64,000 bases of DNA. Origin: Bacteroidetes bacterium GWF2_38_335 (lineage in GTDB: Bacteria > Bacteroidota > Bacteroidia > Bacteroidales > GWF2-38-335). The stretch lies in contig MEOH01000004.1 of the NCBI GenBank assembly GCA_001769535.1, positions 60,631 to 124,630 on the forward strand, written 5' to 3'. Positions 53,257 to 61,716 of the stretch are shown piece after piece. The first letter of the stretch is position 1; every line of letters starts with the position of its first letter. Both the position numbers and the translations under genes were made by a program. A model generated the notes under the pieces. That model searched no databases, was not told the origin of the DNA, and was given only the letters and a program-made list of their open reading frames with translations.

Positions 53257-55589
53257 AAACCCCAAAATACCATTTCCCGTCCAACGATCCGGCTCATGAA
53301 TCAGCCATCAAGCATGTTCAGGGCGCATCTGTTTATGTAGATGACATGCCAAAAACCGAAGGCGAACTTCAGGCATGGATCGTGATTTCGCCTGTGGCAC
53401 ATGGAAAAATAAAAAAGATAGATGTAAGCGAAGCGCTGAAATCGGAGGGTGTAAAATGCATCCTTACCGCTAAGGATATTCCGGGCGAAAATCAAATGGG
53501 TCCGGTTTTTCACGACGAGCCCTGTTTGGCTTCAGAAAAGGTTTCCTGCATTGGCCAGACTATTGCATTGATTGCAGCCGATACTTTTGAACAGGCCTTT
53601 CATGCAGCCAAAAAAGTCTTTGTTGAAATTTCTCCCCTTGAACCCATTTTTTCTATCGAAAAAGCCATTGAAAAAAGCGCTGTCCTGCAGCCTCCCCGCA
53701 AAATTGAAAGGGGGAATCCCGAAAAGGTTTTTAAAAAGTGTAAGCATGTTTTAAGCGGCACTTTCAGATCAGGAGCACAGGAGCACTGGTATCTCGAAAC
53801 ACAGGTTTGTCTTGCGGTTCCCGGTGAAGATAGTGAAATGAATGTTTTCAGCAGCACCCAGCACCCCTCCGAAACCCAGGCCATTGTTGCCGAAGTTTTG
53901 GGAGTATCTAAAAACGATGTGGTTGTTGAAACCCGTCGTGTAGGCGGAGCTTTTGGAGGCAAGGAAACTCAGGCTAATCACATTGCTGCTTGGGCTGCGC
54001 TGCTTGCCAATAAAACACGTTGTCCGGTGCGCTTACGACTAACACGCGACATGGATCAGATGATTACCGGAAAAAGACATCGGTTTTTGTCAGAATGGAA
54101 AATCGGTTTTGACGACAATGGAAAAATCCTGGCTTACGAAGTAATTTTCAACGCCGACGCGGGACATGCTTCCGATTTGACCATGTCTATTTTGGAAAGG
54201 GCCATGTATCATGCTGAAAATGCCTATTATATTCCGGATATCCGCATCATCGGAAATTCATGGCGTACAAACCTGCCTTCAAACGTGGCTTTCAGGGGGT
54301 TTGGACAGCCGCAGGGAATGGCAGTCATTGAAAATGCCATTGATGCCGTGGCGCGTTTTTTGGGAAAGGAACCGCAGGAAATAAGAAAAATAAATTATTA
54401 CGGAAAAAAAGACAAAAATATTGCTCCGTATGGTGCTTTGGTTGAAAACAACCGATTGGAAACAGTATGTGCGAAAATCCTGAAATCTTCAGAATACCGC
54501 AAAAGAAAAAAGCTTATTGAAGATTTCAATGATAAGAACAAATTTGTAAAAAGAGGTATTTCCATGGTTCCGGTAAAATTCGGAATTTCCTTTACCACTT
54601 CTTTTCTCAATCAGGCCGGGGCGCTCGTCCATATTTATATCGACGGCTCAGTGCAGATCAATCATGGTGGCATCGAAATGGGGCAGGGACTGAACACCAA
54701 AATGGTGCAGGTGGCAGCGGCCGAGTTGGGTGTGAGCATTGACCGCATCAGGGTCACGGCAACCAACACTTCAAAGGTTCCCAACACCTCGGCCACAGCA
54801 GCTTCATCGGGATCAGACCTGAACGGAATGGCTGTGAAAAATGCTATGGACCAGTTGAAAGAAAAGATCAGACCTGTGGCTGCGGAGATACTCGCAGAAA
54901 AGTATAAAAAGAAAAAGGTCAGTGCGAAAAACATAGTTTTTGAAAACGATATCGTATTTGACAAAACAAACCGGAAAACCGCCATTTGTTTTACCGAACT
55001 GACTTCAAAGCTCTATTTGAAACAGGCACATCTGAGCGCAGCGGGATTTTATAAAACTCCGGGTATCTGGTTCGACAAGGAAAAAGGAATTGGAAAGCCC
55101 TTTCATTATTACACTTATGGGGCATCGGTGAGCGAGGTGGAGGTAGATCTTTTAACAGGCCGGGTAAAGCTTCTCAGCGTGAACCTTGTCGAAGATGCAG
55201 GTGATTCACTAAATCCCGCCATTGACGAAGGTCAGGTTGCCGGAGGGTTTGTTCAGGGACTGGGCTGGGTAACCACCGAAGATATCAAATGGAACAAGGA
55301 AGGAAAAATCATGAATTACTCCCCCGACACCTATAAAATTCCGACAATCTCAGACGTACCAGAAAATTTCCATATTGAATTACTAAAAAACGTTCCCAAT
55401 CCCGGCACCATCAGAAAAAGCAAGGCAGTTGGCGAGCCGCCATTTCCGCTGGCCATGTCGGTATGGCTGGCGATCAAGGACGCTATTTCATCGGTTCACG
55501 GGCACAAAATTGAACCGCCATTGTCAATTCCGGCTACCAATGAGGAAGTGGTGTTGTGTTTGAGGAGGATGGGGGAGGAAAACTGTTAG
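53253..55589 (+). CDS. xdhB: Xanthine dehydrogenase molybdenum-binding subunit
   Basis: A 778-residue molybdopterin subunit that hydroxylates hypoxanthine and xanthine. RRVGGAFGGKET near residue 230 is the cofactor-binding glycine loop. ILERAMYH near 313 and NVAFRGFGQPQG near 345 hold the equivalents of the substrate-contacting Glu802 and Arg880 of bovine xanthine dehydrogenase. MGQGLNTKMVQVAAAELG near 475 and the catalytic Glu in VGEPPFPLAMSVW near 730 follow. These residues favour purine oxidation over other members of the family. It overlaps xdhA by 4 nt. No XdhC-like maturation gene is adjacent. Confidence 0.94.
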   Translation: MKTPKYHFPSNDPAHESAIKHVQGASVYVDDMPKTEGELQAWIVISPVAHGKIKKIDVSEALKSEGVKCILTAKDIPGENQMGPVFHDEPCLASEKVSCIGQTIALIAADTFEQAFHAAKKVFVEISPLEPIFSIEKAIEKSAVLQPPRKIERGNPEKVFKKCKHVLSGTFRSGAQEHWYLETQVCLAVPGEDSEMNVFSSTQHPSETQAIVAEVLGVSKNDVVVETRRVGGAFGGKETQANHIAAWAALLANKTRCPVRLRLTRDMDQMITGKRHRFLSEWKIGFDDNGKILAYEVIFNADAGHASDLTMSILERAMYHAENAYYIPDIRIIGNSWRTNLPSNVAFRGFGQPQGMAVIENAIDAVARFLGKEPQEIRKINYYGKKDKNIAPYGALVENNRLETVCAKILKSSEYRKRKKLIEDFNDKNKFVKRGISMVPVKFGISFTTSFLNQAGALVHIYIDGSVQINHGGIEMGQGLNTKMVQVAAAELGVSIDRIRVTATNTSKVPNTSATAASSGSDLNGMAVKNAMDQLKEKIRPVAAEILAEKYKKKKVSAKNIVFENDIVFDKTNRKTAICFTELTSKLYLKQAHLSAAGFYKTPGIWFDKEKGIGKPFHYYTYGASVSEVEVDLLTGRVKLLSVNLVEDAGDSLNPAIDEGQVAGGFVQGLGWVTTEDIKWNKEGKIMNYSPDTYKIPTISDVPENFHIELLKNVPNPGTIRKSKAVGEPPFPLAMSVWLAIKDAISSVHGHKIEPPLSIPATNEEVVLCLRRMGEENC

Positions 55590-55646
55590 TCAGTAGCATC
55601 TTTTCTATGAGATGCAGTCAGTAAGGAATCCTTACTACCTGATTTT

Positions 55647-55799
55647 TTATTTGGCAGTTAGTTTAACACGCCTTTCTTCGAAGTATTTTTTAATCTCTTC
55701 AAAAGTCATATCCTTAATGTCTTCGCTGATTTTATCTCTCACTTCGCGCATAAATTCAACGGCTTTAAATCCTTTAATTGTTTTTTTTTTATTCTTCAT
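55647..55799 (-). CDS. Antitoxin of a PIN toxin-antitoxin pair
   Basis: A 50-residue protein starting MKNKKKTIKGFKAVEFM and continuing EVRDKISEDIKDMTFEEIKKYFEERR, a basic N-terminus and amphipathic helix as in small Bacteroidota antitoxins partnered with PIN proteins. An in-frame upstream ATG would add 11 residues within the toxin frame and is not preferred. It overlaps the toxin gene by 11 nt and lies downstream of it, the reverse of the commoner antitoxin-first order. It should bind and neutralise the PIN protein. Confidence 0.8.
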   Translation of the reverse strand: MKNKKKTIKGFKAVEFMREVRDKISEDIKDMTFEEIKKYFEERRVKLTAK

Positions 55800-56259
55800 A
55801 AGTAATAATTTCTTTTGGGGACCTGATATCAATAGTTGTATATCCCAATTTTAAATTTACTGCATTATACCCTCTGATACGCATAATGTTCACAATATGT
55901 TTAAAGTTCCAGCTTACCAAGACATCTGCTTTATTTATTGTGGCTAATGCAATGTGAAAACAGTCATCTCTGCTTGTTTTTCCAACAACTTTTTCTGTAA
56001 TATAGGAATCTGCAAGCAAAACTGCTTCTTCAGTTAGTTCAACACGTGTTTTGTTATGTTCTGGTATTTGAGAAAGTAATTCTCTTACCTGATTCGGGGC
56101 ATTTAATAATTCGTTTTCTGTAATATTCGAATAGATGATATTAAATTGATCATTTACTATGCTGTCAAACAAAAGTCTGGTTTCTTTTTCAAACTCAACA
56201 TCAAAATAACCTCCTATTACAGAGGTGTCAACATATAAGCTCAATTTTTTGTTTTTCAT
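55789..56259 (-). CDS. PIN-domain ribonuclease toxin
   Basis: A 156-residue PIN-domain protein. MKNKKLSLYVDTSVIGGYFD contains the first catalytic Asp, NELLNAPNQVRELL the conserved acidic residue of the middle helix, and TSRDDCFHIALATINKADVLVSWNFKHI the DxxH/D motif and the later Asn/Asp site. PIN toxins are metal-dependent RNases. The chosen start is the ATG at complement 56257-56259; an upstream frame adds 28 residues across a promoter box. The antitoxin follows with an 11-nt overlap. Confidence 0.88.
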   Translation of the reverse strand: MKNKKLSLYVDTSVIGGYFDVEFEKETRLLFDSIVNDQFNIIYSNITENELLNAPNQVRELLSQIPEHNKTRVELTEEAVLLADSYITEKVVGKTSRDDCFHIALATINKADVLVSWNFKHIVNIMRIRGYNAVNLKLGYTTIDIRSPKEIITYEE

Positions 56260-56263
56260 AAAA

Positions 56264-56272
56264 GCAAAGTTA
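56264..56272 (-). promoter_or_regulatory. -7 box nearly abutting the PIN toxin start
   Basis: TAACTTTGC on the minus strand ends only 4 nt before the ATG of the PIN gene. If used, transcription would begin at or next to the A of the ATG, giving a leaderless message. It also rules out the longer upstream start. Confidence 0.5.
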
Positions 56273-56440
56273 CAAAAAAGCTTCGATTTTGTCGAATTAT
56301 ACACAAATTCTTTATGCTTAATGAGATTGCGATGGGGATTCAACTTTCTGTTACAGAATTTTTTTATTCAATGATTTTAGCGGTCTGTTTTTGAAAACAC
56401 ATCAAGGTTGAAAAGGAACCAACCATGAAATTCATCGGTA

Positions 56441-56474
56441 AAAGCAATGTGCAAAAAATGCACATTGCTTTTTT
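56441..56474. terminator. Perfect stem-loop with flanking A/T runs
   Basis: AAAGCAATGTGC (56441-56452) and GCACATTGCTTT (56460-56471) are perfect 12-nt arms around a 7-nt loop, followed by TTT. It is a textbook intrinsic terminator on the plus strand, although no plus-strand gene ends just before it. The region 56260-56894 contains no recognisable gene; besides this hairpin it holds the R4 element and a 10-bp inverted pair AGGCCTGCTG (56507-56516) / CAGCAGGCCT (56840-56849). Confidence 0.5.
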
Positions 56475-56591
56475 CAGGCAATTCATGTTCTTTGAATATA
56501 TTATTTAGGCCTGCTGGGTAAGTCAAAAATTAATAATTGTCAAAGAAGGTTACGGTACTCTGTACCTTTTTTATTCATGTTAAATTTAATA

Positions 56592-56743
56592 CTATTGAGG
56601 TTATGGTGTTCTGCACCATATGTAAACACAATTGGTGCAGAGCACCATAATCTCAATAGAAAATACAATAGTGAGTAAAAACCGCCGCAAATTGGATAAA
56701 ATTAGTTGGATAATGCTATTGCGGCGGAAATGTAAACGATTTT
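56592..56743. repeat. Palindromic element family R4, copy 1
   Basis: A hairpin with 26-nt arms (56592-56617 and 56634-56659, two mismatches) built around GGTGTTCTGCACC / GGTGCAGAGCACC, followed by AACCGCCGC and ending GCGGCGGAAATG near 56733. The order and sequence match the right two thirds of the copy at 61169-61378; the left TTTCCGCCGC end is missing here. Confidence 0.7.
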
Positions 56744-56894
56744 CCAAGGTATGCGAAAACGAGGGAATGCAATCAAACCTTGCATTTTATTGAAACAAAT
56801 ACCTAATTAATATATTTTTTCAATTAGTTATAAGTTTATCAGCAGGCCTTAAGTGGAGATAAAATGAAGAATTACTCAGGCCTGAGTTAATGAT

Positions 56895-57527
56895 TCATTC
56901 AATGACAAAAACCAATGGTTCAATTACCCTTGTCTCACCTGAACAGACAAGGACTGTAATATCATCAAAAATAGCAATGTCTCCTGATTGAAGCTCACAA
57001 ATGATTTTTTTCATTTCATCTGAAAATTGACCATTTGTTGTTTTATATGAAACTAACTCTCCATTAACTTCAGTTTTAAAAGTAAATTGTACTATCTGAA
57101 AATCACAATCAAAATCAAAAAAATCTGGTTTTCTAGCTGTAATAGTTGCCTGCAATAAAAGCTCACCTTTTGATATTATACCCCCTGTTTTTTCTCCAAT
57201 TTCCACAATCGGGTCGGGAACTTTTTTAACTTTAAAATGGTGAATGCTAATACATTTTTTATTTGCACTGACCCTAATTTCAACTTCGGTTCCACCAGAA
57301 ACACGAACATTATATTTACATTTTTCTACATATAACATTGATGCCCCAACGCTTATTGCCATTACTTCATCAGTATTCATTTCAGGTACGACAATATCTA
57401 TAAAATTATCAACACCGATATATACTATATTCATCTTTGTTGGAGCAATCACTACTTTTTTCTGTTCCTGTGAAAACAACAAGACACTAAAAAAAATAAA
57501 AAATACATAGATTATTTTAGTTTTCAT
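56895..57527 (-). CDS. Stand-alone GldM C-terminal-domain protein
   Basis: A 210-residue exported protein (signal peptide ending LLFSQ). The mature part aligns end to end with the C-terminal periplasmic domains of GldM/PorM, the core component of the type IX secretion motor: APTKMNIVYIGVDNFIDI at the N-terminus, VKKVPDPIVEIGEKTGGIISKG in the centre, and ITVLVCSGETRVIEPLVFVI at the end. The membrane helix and long N-terminal half of GldM are absent. A paralogue lies 17 nt upstream on the same strand. It may pair with, or compete for, the GldM ring; that is inference. Confidence 0.85.
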   Translation of the reverse strand: MKTKIIYVFFIFFSVLLFSQEQKKVVIAPTKMNIVYIGVDNFIDIVVPEMNTDEVMAISVGASMLYVEKCKYNVRVSGGTEVEIRVSANKKCISIHHFKVKKVPDPIVEIGEKTGGIISKGELLLQATITARKPDFFDFDCDFQIVQFTFKTEVNGELVSYKTTNGQFSDEMKKIICELQSGDIAIFDDITVLVCSGETRVIEPLVFVIE

Positions 57528-57544
57528 TTAAATGATTTTCAATA

Positions 57545-58177
57545 TTATACAATGATCAGAAATAATGGTTTGATTTTTTTTTCACTACAACGAGGGAACT
57601 TAACTATAATATCAGAAAAGTAGATATAATCACCAACTTTTACTTTTTCCAATAATTCAAGTTGTTTTTCAGTAAAAGCACTCGAGTTAGAGGACTCAGT
57701 AATAATGCCTTCAGCAGTACTCACAGATAGATTAAAAGATACTATCTCATAAAAATAATCCACTTCTGGCAGGTCAGGTATTTTTGCATATAGAAACGGG
57801 TCATTTTTTATTGTTGATATTTGTATTTCCTCACAATTTCTTTTTCCGCATAAACCAGCAATAGGATCAGGTAAATCCAATATTATGAATTCCTTTTCAT
57901 ATATTTTTTCTTCCTTGACATATACTATTATTGTGGTACTTTTATCAATACCCGGAATAATTTCACATTCATTTCCACCTTTAGTAATAACTCCGTTTGT
58001 ACATTCAATGGATATTTTATCATTTGAAATTCCTTCAACACCAATTTTCAAAGGATTAATAATTCCCCTGTATAAATAATTCATTTTACTTGCAGAAACC
58101 ACCGCCTCTTTTTTATTATCCTGGGAAAACAAAAGAAAAGGTATGGAAATGAATAATAATAAATATTTGAAATTCAT
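57545..58177 (-). CDS. Stand-alone GldM C-terminal-domain protein, paralogue
   Basis: A 210-residue exported protein with signal peptide ending LLFSQ, colinear with its neighbour at 56895-57527 but clearly diverged. ASKMNYLYRGIINPLKIGVEG, LPDPIAGLCGKRNC, VDYFYEIVSFNLSV and IKPLFLIIV mark the same GldM C-terminal fold. It carries extra Cys residues (CGKRNC) that could pair. The pair is separated by 17 nt and is probably one operon. No other gliding or T9SS motor gene is nearby. Confidence 0.82.
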   Translation of the reverse strand: MNFKYLLLFISIPFLLFSQDNKKEAVVSASKMNYLYRGIINPLKIGVEGISNDKISIECTNGVITKGGNECEIIPGIDKSTTIIVYVKEEKIYEKEFIILDLPDPIAGLCGKRNCEEIQISTIKNDPFLYAKIPDLPEVDYFYEIVSFNLSVSTAEGIITESSNSSAFTEKQLELLEKVKVGDYIYFSDIIVKFPRCSEKKIKPLFLIIV

Positions 58178-58259
58178 ATTGATTTTTAATAGTACTCAAA
58201 AATATAATTAATGGGGCTGGAATCCAAATTTATTTATAAGCTAAAAAATGTATTGTTTT

Positions 58260-58481
58260 TTATTTCCCATCGGAAGCAGTTGTCGCAAAATTTGCGACAA
58301 CTGGTAAACCGGAAAGTTCTTCTTTTAGGACATTTATAATATGCTTTCCAATTGTTTTTACATCTCTGCCAAACAATATGGAGATTTGTTGACGGTTTAA
58401 CCAAACCGAATCTCTTTCAACCCTGACCTCAATATGCGTTGAAAAATCATCTGCCTGATATAATACTATTTCGTTTTTCAT
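58260..58481 (-). pseudogene. Truncated RhuM-family protein, N-terminal part
   Basis: A 73-residue frame whose start MKNEIVLYQADDFSTHIEVRVE and VWLNRQQISILFGRDVKTIGKHI match the N-terminus of RhuM/virulence-type proteins (normally about 300 residues or more). It ends at ATTASDGK with a stop exactly where a full-length protein would continue into its central domain. An open frame upstream adds 48 unrelated hydrophobic residues and is not used. It is probably a decayed gene. A second RhuM fragment lies at 61461-61679. Confidence 0.7.
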
Positions 58482-58668
58482 TTTACTTCGATTTGCAAAT
58501 AATAGCAAAGTAAAATAATATTTAGTTAAATAACAAATAATGAAACTGCATATTAATATTGTTAGTTTATAGAGATTTTTTAATATCCTGAAAGGAAAGC
58601 GATATCGCAAACTTACACTTGGCAAAGTCTGTAATTAACAATATGTTATTCAATCCTGCTTTATCAGA

Positions 58669-59913
58669 TTAACCTCCAACCCGGATCTTACCAAAATCCC
58701 CAAAAAATGTAGGCCACGATTTGCTTACGCAGGCTGAGTTTTGGATGATAACTTCCTTTTTTGAATTGATGGCTGCACAGGCGCCCATCATGGCCACGCG
58801 GTGGTCGTTGTAGGAGTCCATTGTGCCTCCGGTGATTTCTGAGCCGTTAATGCTCATCACATCGCCGTCAACGGTAATGGAAATGCCTATTTTGGCGAAT
58901 TCCGACATCAGCGCCAAAGCGCGGTTGCTTTCTTTATACAGGAGCCGCTCTGCTCCGATAATTTTTGTGGTTCCCTTGCAATTGGCGGCAAGCACGGCCA
59001 GTGGAGGAAATAAATCGGGACAATGGGTGGCATCAAATTCAAATGCATTCAGTTGGTTTTTTCGACTGAAACAATAGTCTTTTTCAAATCCGATAATTGC
59101 TCCGGCTCTTTGAAGGGCATCCAGAATTATTATATCGGCCTGTGCCGAGTTTCTTAACAAACCGGTCACTTTTACCTCTCCGCCTATTGCTCCGGCTACA
59201 AGAAAGAAAGCTGCTCCGCTCCAGTCGCCCTCAATGAAATAATTGGCCGGTTGATACACCTGATTGCCTTTGATGTGGAATATTTCATAGTTTTCGTGGG
59301 TGACTTCTATACCGAAATTTTTCAGCAGCTGCATGGTCATGTCCACATAAGGAATGCTCCGGAGTTTGTGAACATGAAGGGTGGAATCGTTTGGCGCCAG
59401 GGGCAGTGCGGTGATCAGTCCGGTGAGCATCTGTGAGCTGATGGAACCGTCAATTTCTGCTACGCCCCCTTGCAGCGGACCGCATATCGTTACCGGAACA
59501 AATCCGTTGCGGGTAACGCATTTGGCACCCAAAGCTTCAAGGGGGGCTTCCATCATGTCAACCGGACGATTAAGCAGCGTTCCTGAGCCCTGCAATCTTA
59601 TGGTTTTGTCGAGCAAAGCCGCCAGTGGAGTAAACATTCTGATTCCCAGTCCGGACTCGCCCACATTTAAATCGGGACGGGTGTATCTGAACCATTCGTT
59701 AAAAATGAGTTTTCCGGGTTCACTGATGACTTTTTTCCCAAGGCCTTTGGCTACATCAATGGCTGATAGTCCGTCGTTACAGAGCGAAGGATTGAGGATT
59801 TCAACCCTGCCGTCGGTTAAAATTGCTGCTGCCACTGCCCGCTGCATCATGCTTTTTGAGGCGGGGGCGTGGACGGTTCCGTTGATTTTGCTGGGTTGAA
59901 TTTTTTTGAACAT
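58669..59913 (-). CDS. aroA: 3-phosphoshikimate 1-carboxyvinyltransferase (EPSP synthase)
   Basis: A 414-residue shikimate-pathway enzyme that joins PEP to shikimate-3-phosphate. Substrate-binding KSMMQR is near residue 20 and GESGLGIRMF near 85. QMLTGLITALP and the central EGDWSGAAFFL follow, then the catalytic-region PLAVLAANCKGTT, KESNRALAL and YNDHRVAM. The length is slightly short but complete. It lies 70 nt downstream of aroB on the same strand, so the two are likely co-transcribed, separated by a short repeat-bearing gap. Confidence 0.96.
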   Translation of the reverse strand: MFKKIQPSKINGTVHAPASKSMMQRAVAAAILTDGRVEILNPSLCNDGLSAIDVAKGLGKKVISEPGKLIFNEWFRYTRPDLNVGESGLGIRMFTPLAALLDKTIRLQGSGTLLNRPVDMMEAPLEALGAKCVTRNGFVPVTICGPLQGGVAEIDGSISSQMLTGLITALPLAPNDSTLHVHKLRSIPYVDMTMQLLKNFGIEVTHENYEIFHIKGNQVYQPANYFIEGDWSGAAFFLVAGAIGGEVKVTGLLRNSAQADIIILDALQRAGAIIGFEKDYCFSRKNQLNAFEFDATHCPDLFPPLAVLAANCKGTTKIIGAERLLYKESNRALALMSEFAKIGISITVDGDVMSINGSEITGGTMDSYNDHRVAMMGACAAINSKKEVIIQNSACVSKSWPTFFGDFGKIRVGG

Positions 59914-59960
59914 GTTTTTATTTTAATCGGGTTTGTTTGTTTTATTGGATGGGCATGCAG

Positions 59961-59986
59961 GGACATGCAGAAGCATGTCCGTACTA
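59961..59986. repeat. Short repeat R6, intergenic copy
   Basis: Read on the minus strand this is TAGTACGGACATGCTTCTGC followed by ATGTCC, matching the sequence that encodes the XdhA C-terminal tail at 53190-53214. Here it sits in the gap between aroA and aroB and touches the aroB stop. Confidence 0.55.
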
Positions 59987-60985
59987 AGGAAATAAATCAA
60001 TTTTCTCCACAAAAACATCCCCCACATCCCTGATAAAGACAAAATTCACAAAACTGTTTTCGCGTTTTTTATCCTTTGCTATTGCTGAAGTCAGTTTGCT
60101 CATTTCGACTTTATGTTCGGTGGGCAGATTGTATTTTTTCAATAAATTGATTATCCTTTCAGCCGTTTTTTCCTTTAAAAATCCTTTTTTCACAGATAAA
60201 TCGCAGGCCATTTTTAGTCCTGCAGCCACGGACTCTCCATGGTTAAAATCAGAATTGATTTCGATGGCGTGACCGAAGGTATGCCCAAGGTTGAGAATTC
60301 TTCTCTCACCCTTTTCAAGCTCATCGCGCCCCACAATTTCTGATTTGATAACCACCGAATCGTAAATCAGTTTTTCGATTACCGACTGATCGAGCTTCAT
60401 GGCTTTATCAGCATTATTTTCCAGAAATGAAAACATTTCCTCCCCACTTATAACGGCATGTTTGATGATTTCGGCAAATCCGCATTTTATTTCCCTTTCG
60501 GGAAGGGTTTTGAGTATTGAAGCATCACAGATTACAAAATCGGGCTGGTTAATTGTCCCGACCAGGTTTTTATACCCGGCAAAATTGACTCCGTTTTTTC
60601 CCCCCACACTGGCATCAACCTGACTGAGCAAGGTGGATGAAACAAAACCAAAAGATAGTCCGCGCATATAAGTCGAAGCAGCATAACCCGCAACATCACA
60701 GACAATACCGCCGCCTATTCCGAGTACAAACCACGACCTGTCAACACCCAGAGAAAGGAATTGGGAAAAAATGTGATTGACCGTTTCAAGTGTTTTAATT
60801 TCCTCTCCGGTTCCAATGGAAATCACAGGAAACGAAGGAAATATATTGCTGTAAAGTCTGTGCACATTGACATCCGTAATAATCACCACATCTCCTGCAG
60901 GAAGATATTTAGAAATGTTTTCAAATTTTTCTCCTGTCAGAATTTTTGATAATCCACACTGACCTTTTATAACCAGTTCTTTCAT
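59984..60985 (-). CDS. aroB: 3-dehydroquinate synthase
   Basis: A 333-residue NAD- and metal-dependent enzyme for the second step of the shikimate pathway. GIGGGIVCDVAGYAASTYMRGL near residue 90 binds NAD, SQVDASVGGKNGVNF follows near 125, and GFAEIIKHAVI (metal Glu) and NLGHTFGHAIE (metal His) are present. It is a little shorter than typical enzymes (about 350-360) at both ends but has all catalytic segments. It is the first gene of an aroB-aroA pair on the minus strand. Confidence 0.95.
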   Translation of the reverse strand: MKELVIKGQCGLSKILTGEKFENISKYLPAGDVVIITDVNVHRLYSNIFPSFPVISIGTGEEIKTLETVNHIFSQFLSLGVDRSWFVLGIGGGIVCDVAGYAASTYMRGLSFGFVSSTLLSQVDASVGGKNGVNFAGYKNLVGTINQPDFVICDASILKTLPEREIKCGFAEIIKHAVISGEEMFSFLENNADKAMKLDQSVIEKLIYDSVVIKSEIVGRDELEKGERRILNLGHTFGHAIEINSDFNHGESVAAGLKMACDLSVKKGFLKEKTAERIINLLKKYNLPTEHKVEMSKLTSAIAKDKKRENSFVNFVFIRDVGDVFVEKIDLFP

Positions 60986-61168
60986 TCAATGATAATAATT
61001 ACCGTAATAAAGATACGAAAATATTGAATTAAATGGAAATACATGTTAAACAGCCCGAATTTTTAACAAAATCAATTCATTGCATTGAATAACCGATAAC
61101 ACATTTACTTATTACCGGGAAATAATCAGATAATTTTGATTTTTTCATGCATTGAAAATTCGTTAATA

Positions 61169-61378
61169 TTTCCGCCGCAAAAAGCATCACCTTTTCAAAT
61201 ATGTTTTCGGGCGGCGGTTTCTTTTTTTACACTCATTATTCTACAAAGAGTGTGGTGCTCTGCACCGAATGCCTTTACTATGGTGCAGAGCACCATACTC
61301 TTTGTAGAAATAGAAATTACATTGACAAAACCGCCGCACTGAAATCATTTAGAACCAAAAAAGCAATTGCGGCGGAAA
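61169..61378. repeat. Palindromic element family R4, copy 2 (complete)
   Basis: A nested inverted-repeat element of 210 bp. Outer ends are TTTCCGCCGC (61169-61178) and GCGGCGGAAA (61369-61378); inner arms are GCGGCGGTTT (61211-61220) and AAACCGCCGC (61328-61337). The core hairpin has 26-nt arms (61241-61266 and 61282-61307, one mismatch) with GGTGCTCTGCACC. It encodes no protein. The stretch 60986-61460 holds nothing else recognisable besides a degenerate GGTACAGAGTATCAT relic near 61410. Confidence 0.75.
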
Positions 61379-61460
61379 TGAAAAGCAGTTTTAATTAACC
61401 TAGTGCAAAATGGTACAGAGTATCATGGATCGTCGAATAAAATTCGGGACAGAAATCTTC

Positions 61461-61679
61461 TTAGAGAATTATTGTTTTTTTAACTTGACCAGATAGTCCA
61501 AAAATATTTGTCTTTCTTTTCACAATCCGGTTCCCTTCTGATTGAACTGTCAAGTATTCCTTGACAGTTGAACCATACTCCAGCTCCCTTTCTATGAAAA
61601 TGTTATTAATGTGCAGACTAATATTCTGTTTGGTTGAGTCAAACAATTCAACCATCAAAAATGTTTTTATGTACACCAC
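61461..61679 (-). pseudogene. RhuM-family internal fragment
   Basis: The frame encodes LFDSTKQNISLHINNIFIE, then GSTVKEYLTVQSEGNR and IVKRK, the segment that normally follows the N-terminal strands of RhuM-type proteins. The upstream ~50 residues of the family are missing, and similarity stops after VKRKTN, suggesting a frameshift or break. It is a relic, distinct in sequence from the fragment at 58260-58481. Confidence 0.65.
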
Positions 61680-61716
61680 AAAATTTTATATAATAATCTT
61701 CAGGTTGAAAAATATA

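Noticed and set aside
61461..61679. T9SS sorting-domain tail in the RhuM fragment (NIFGLSGQVKKTI)
   Set aside because: It resembles a sorting-domain strand only over about a dozen residues and follows a RhuM segment without a YPNP start; more likely a frameshifted tail.
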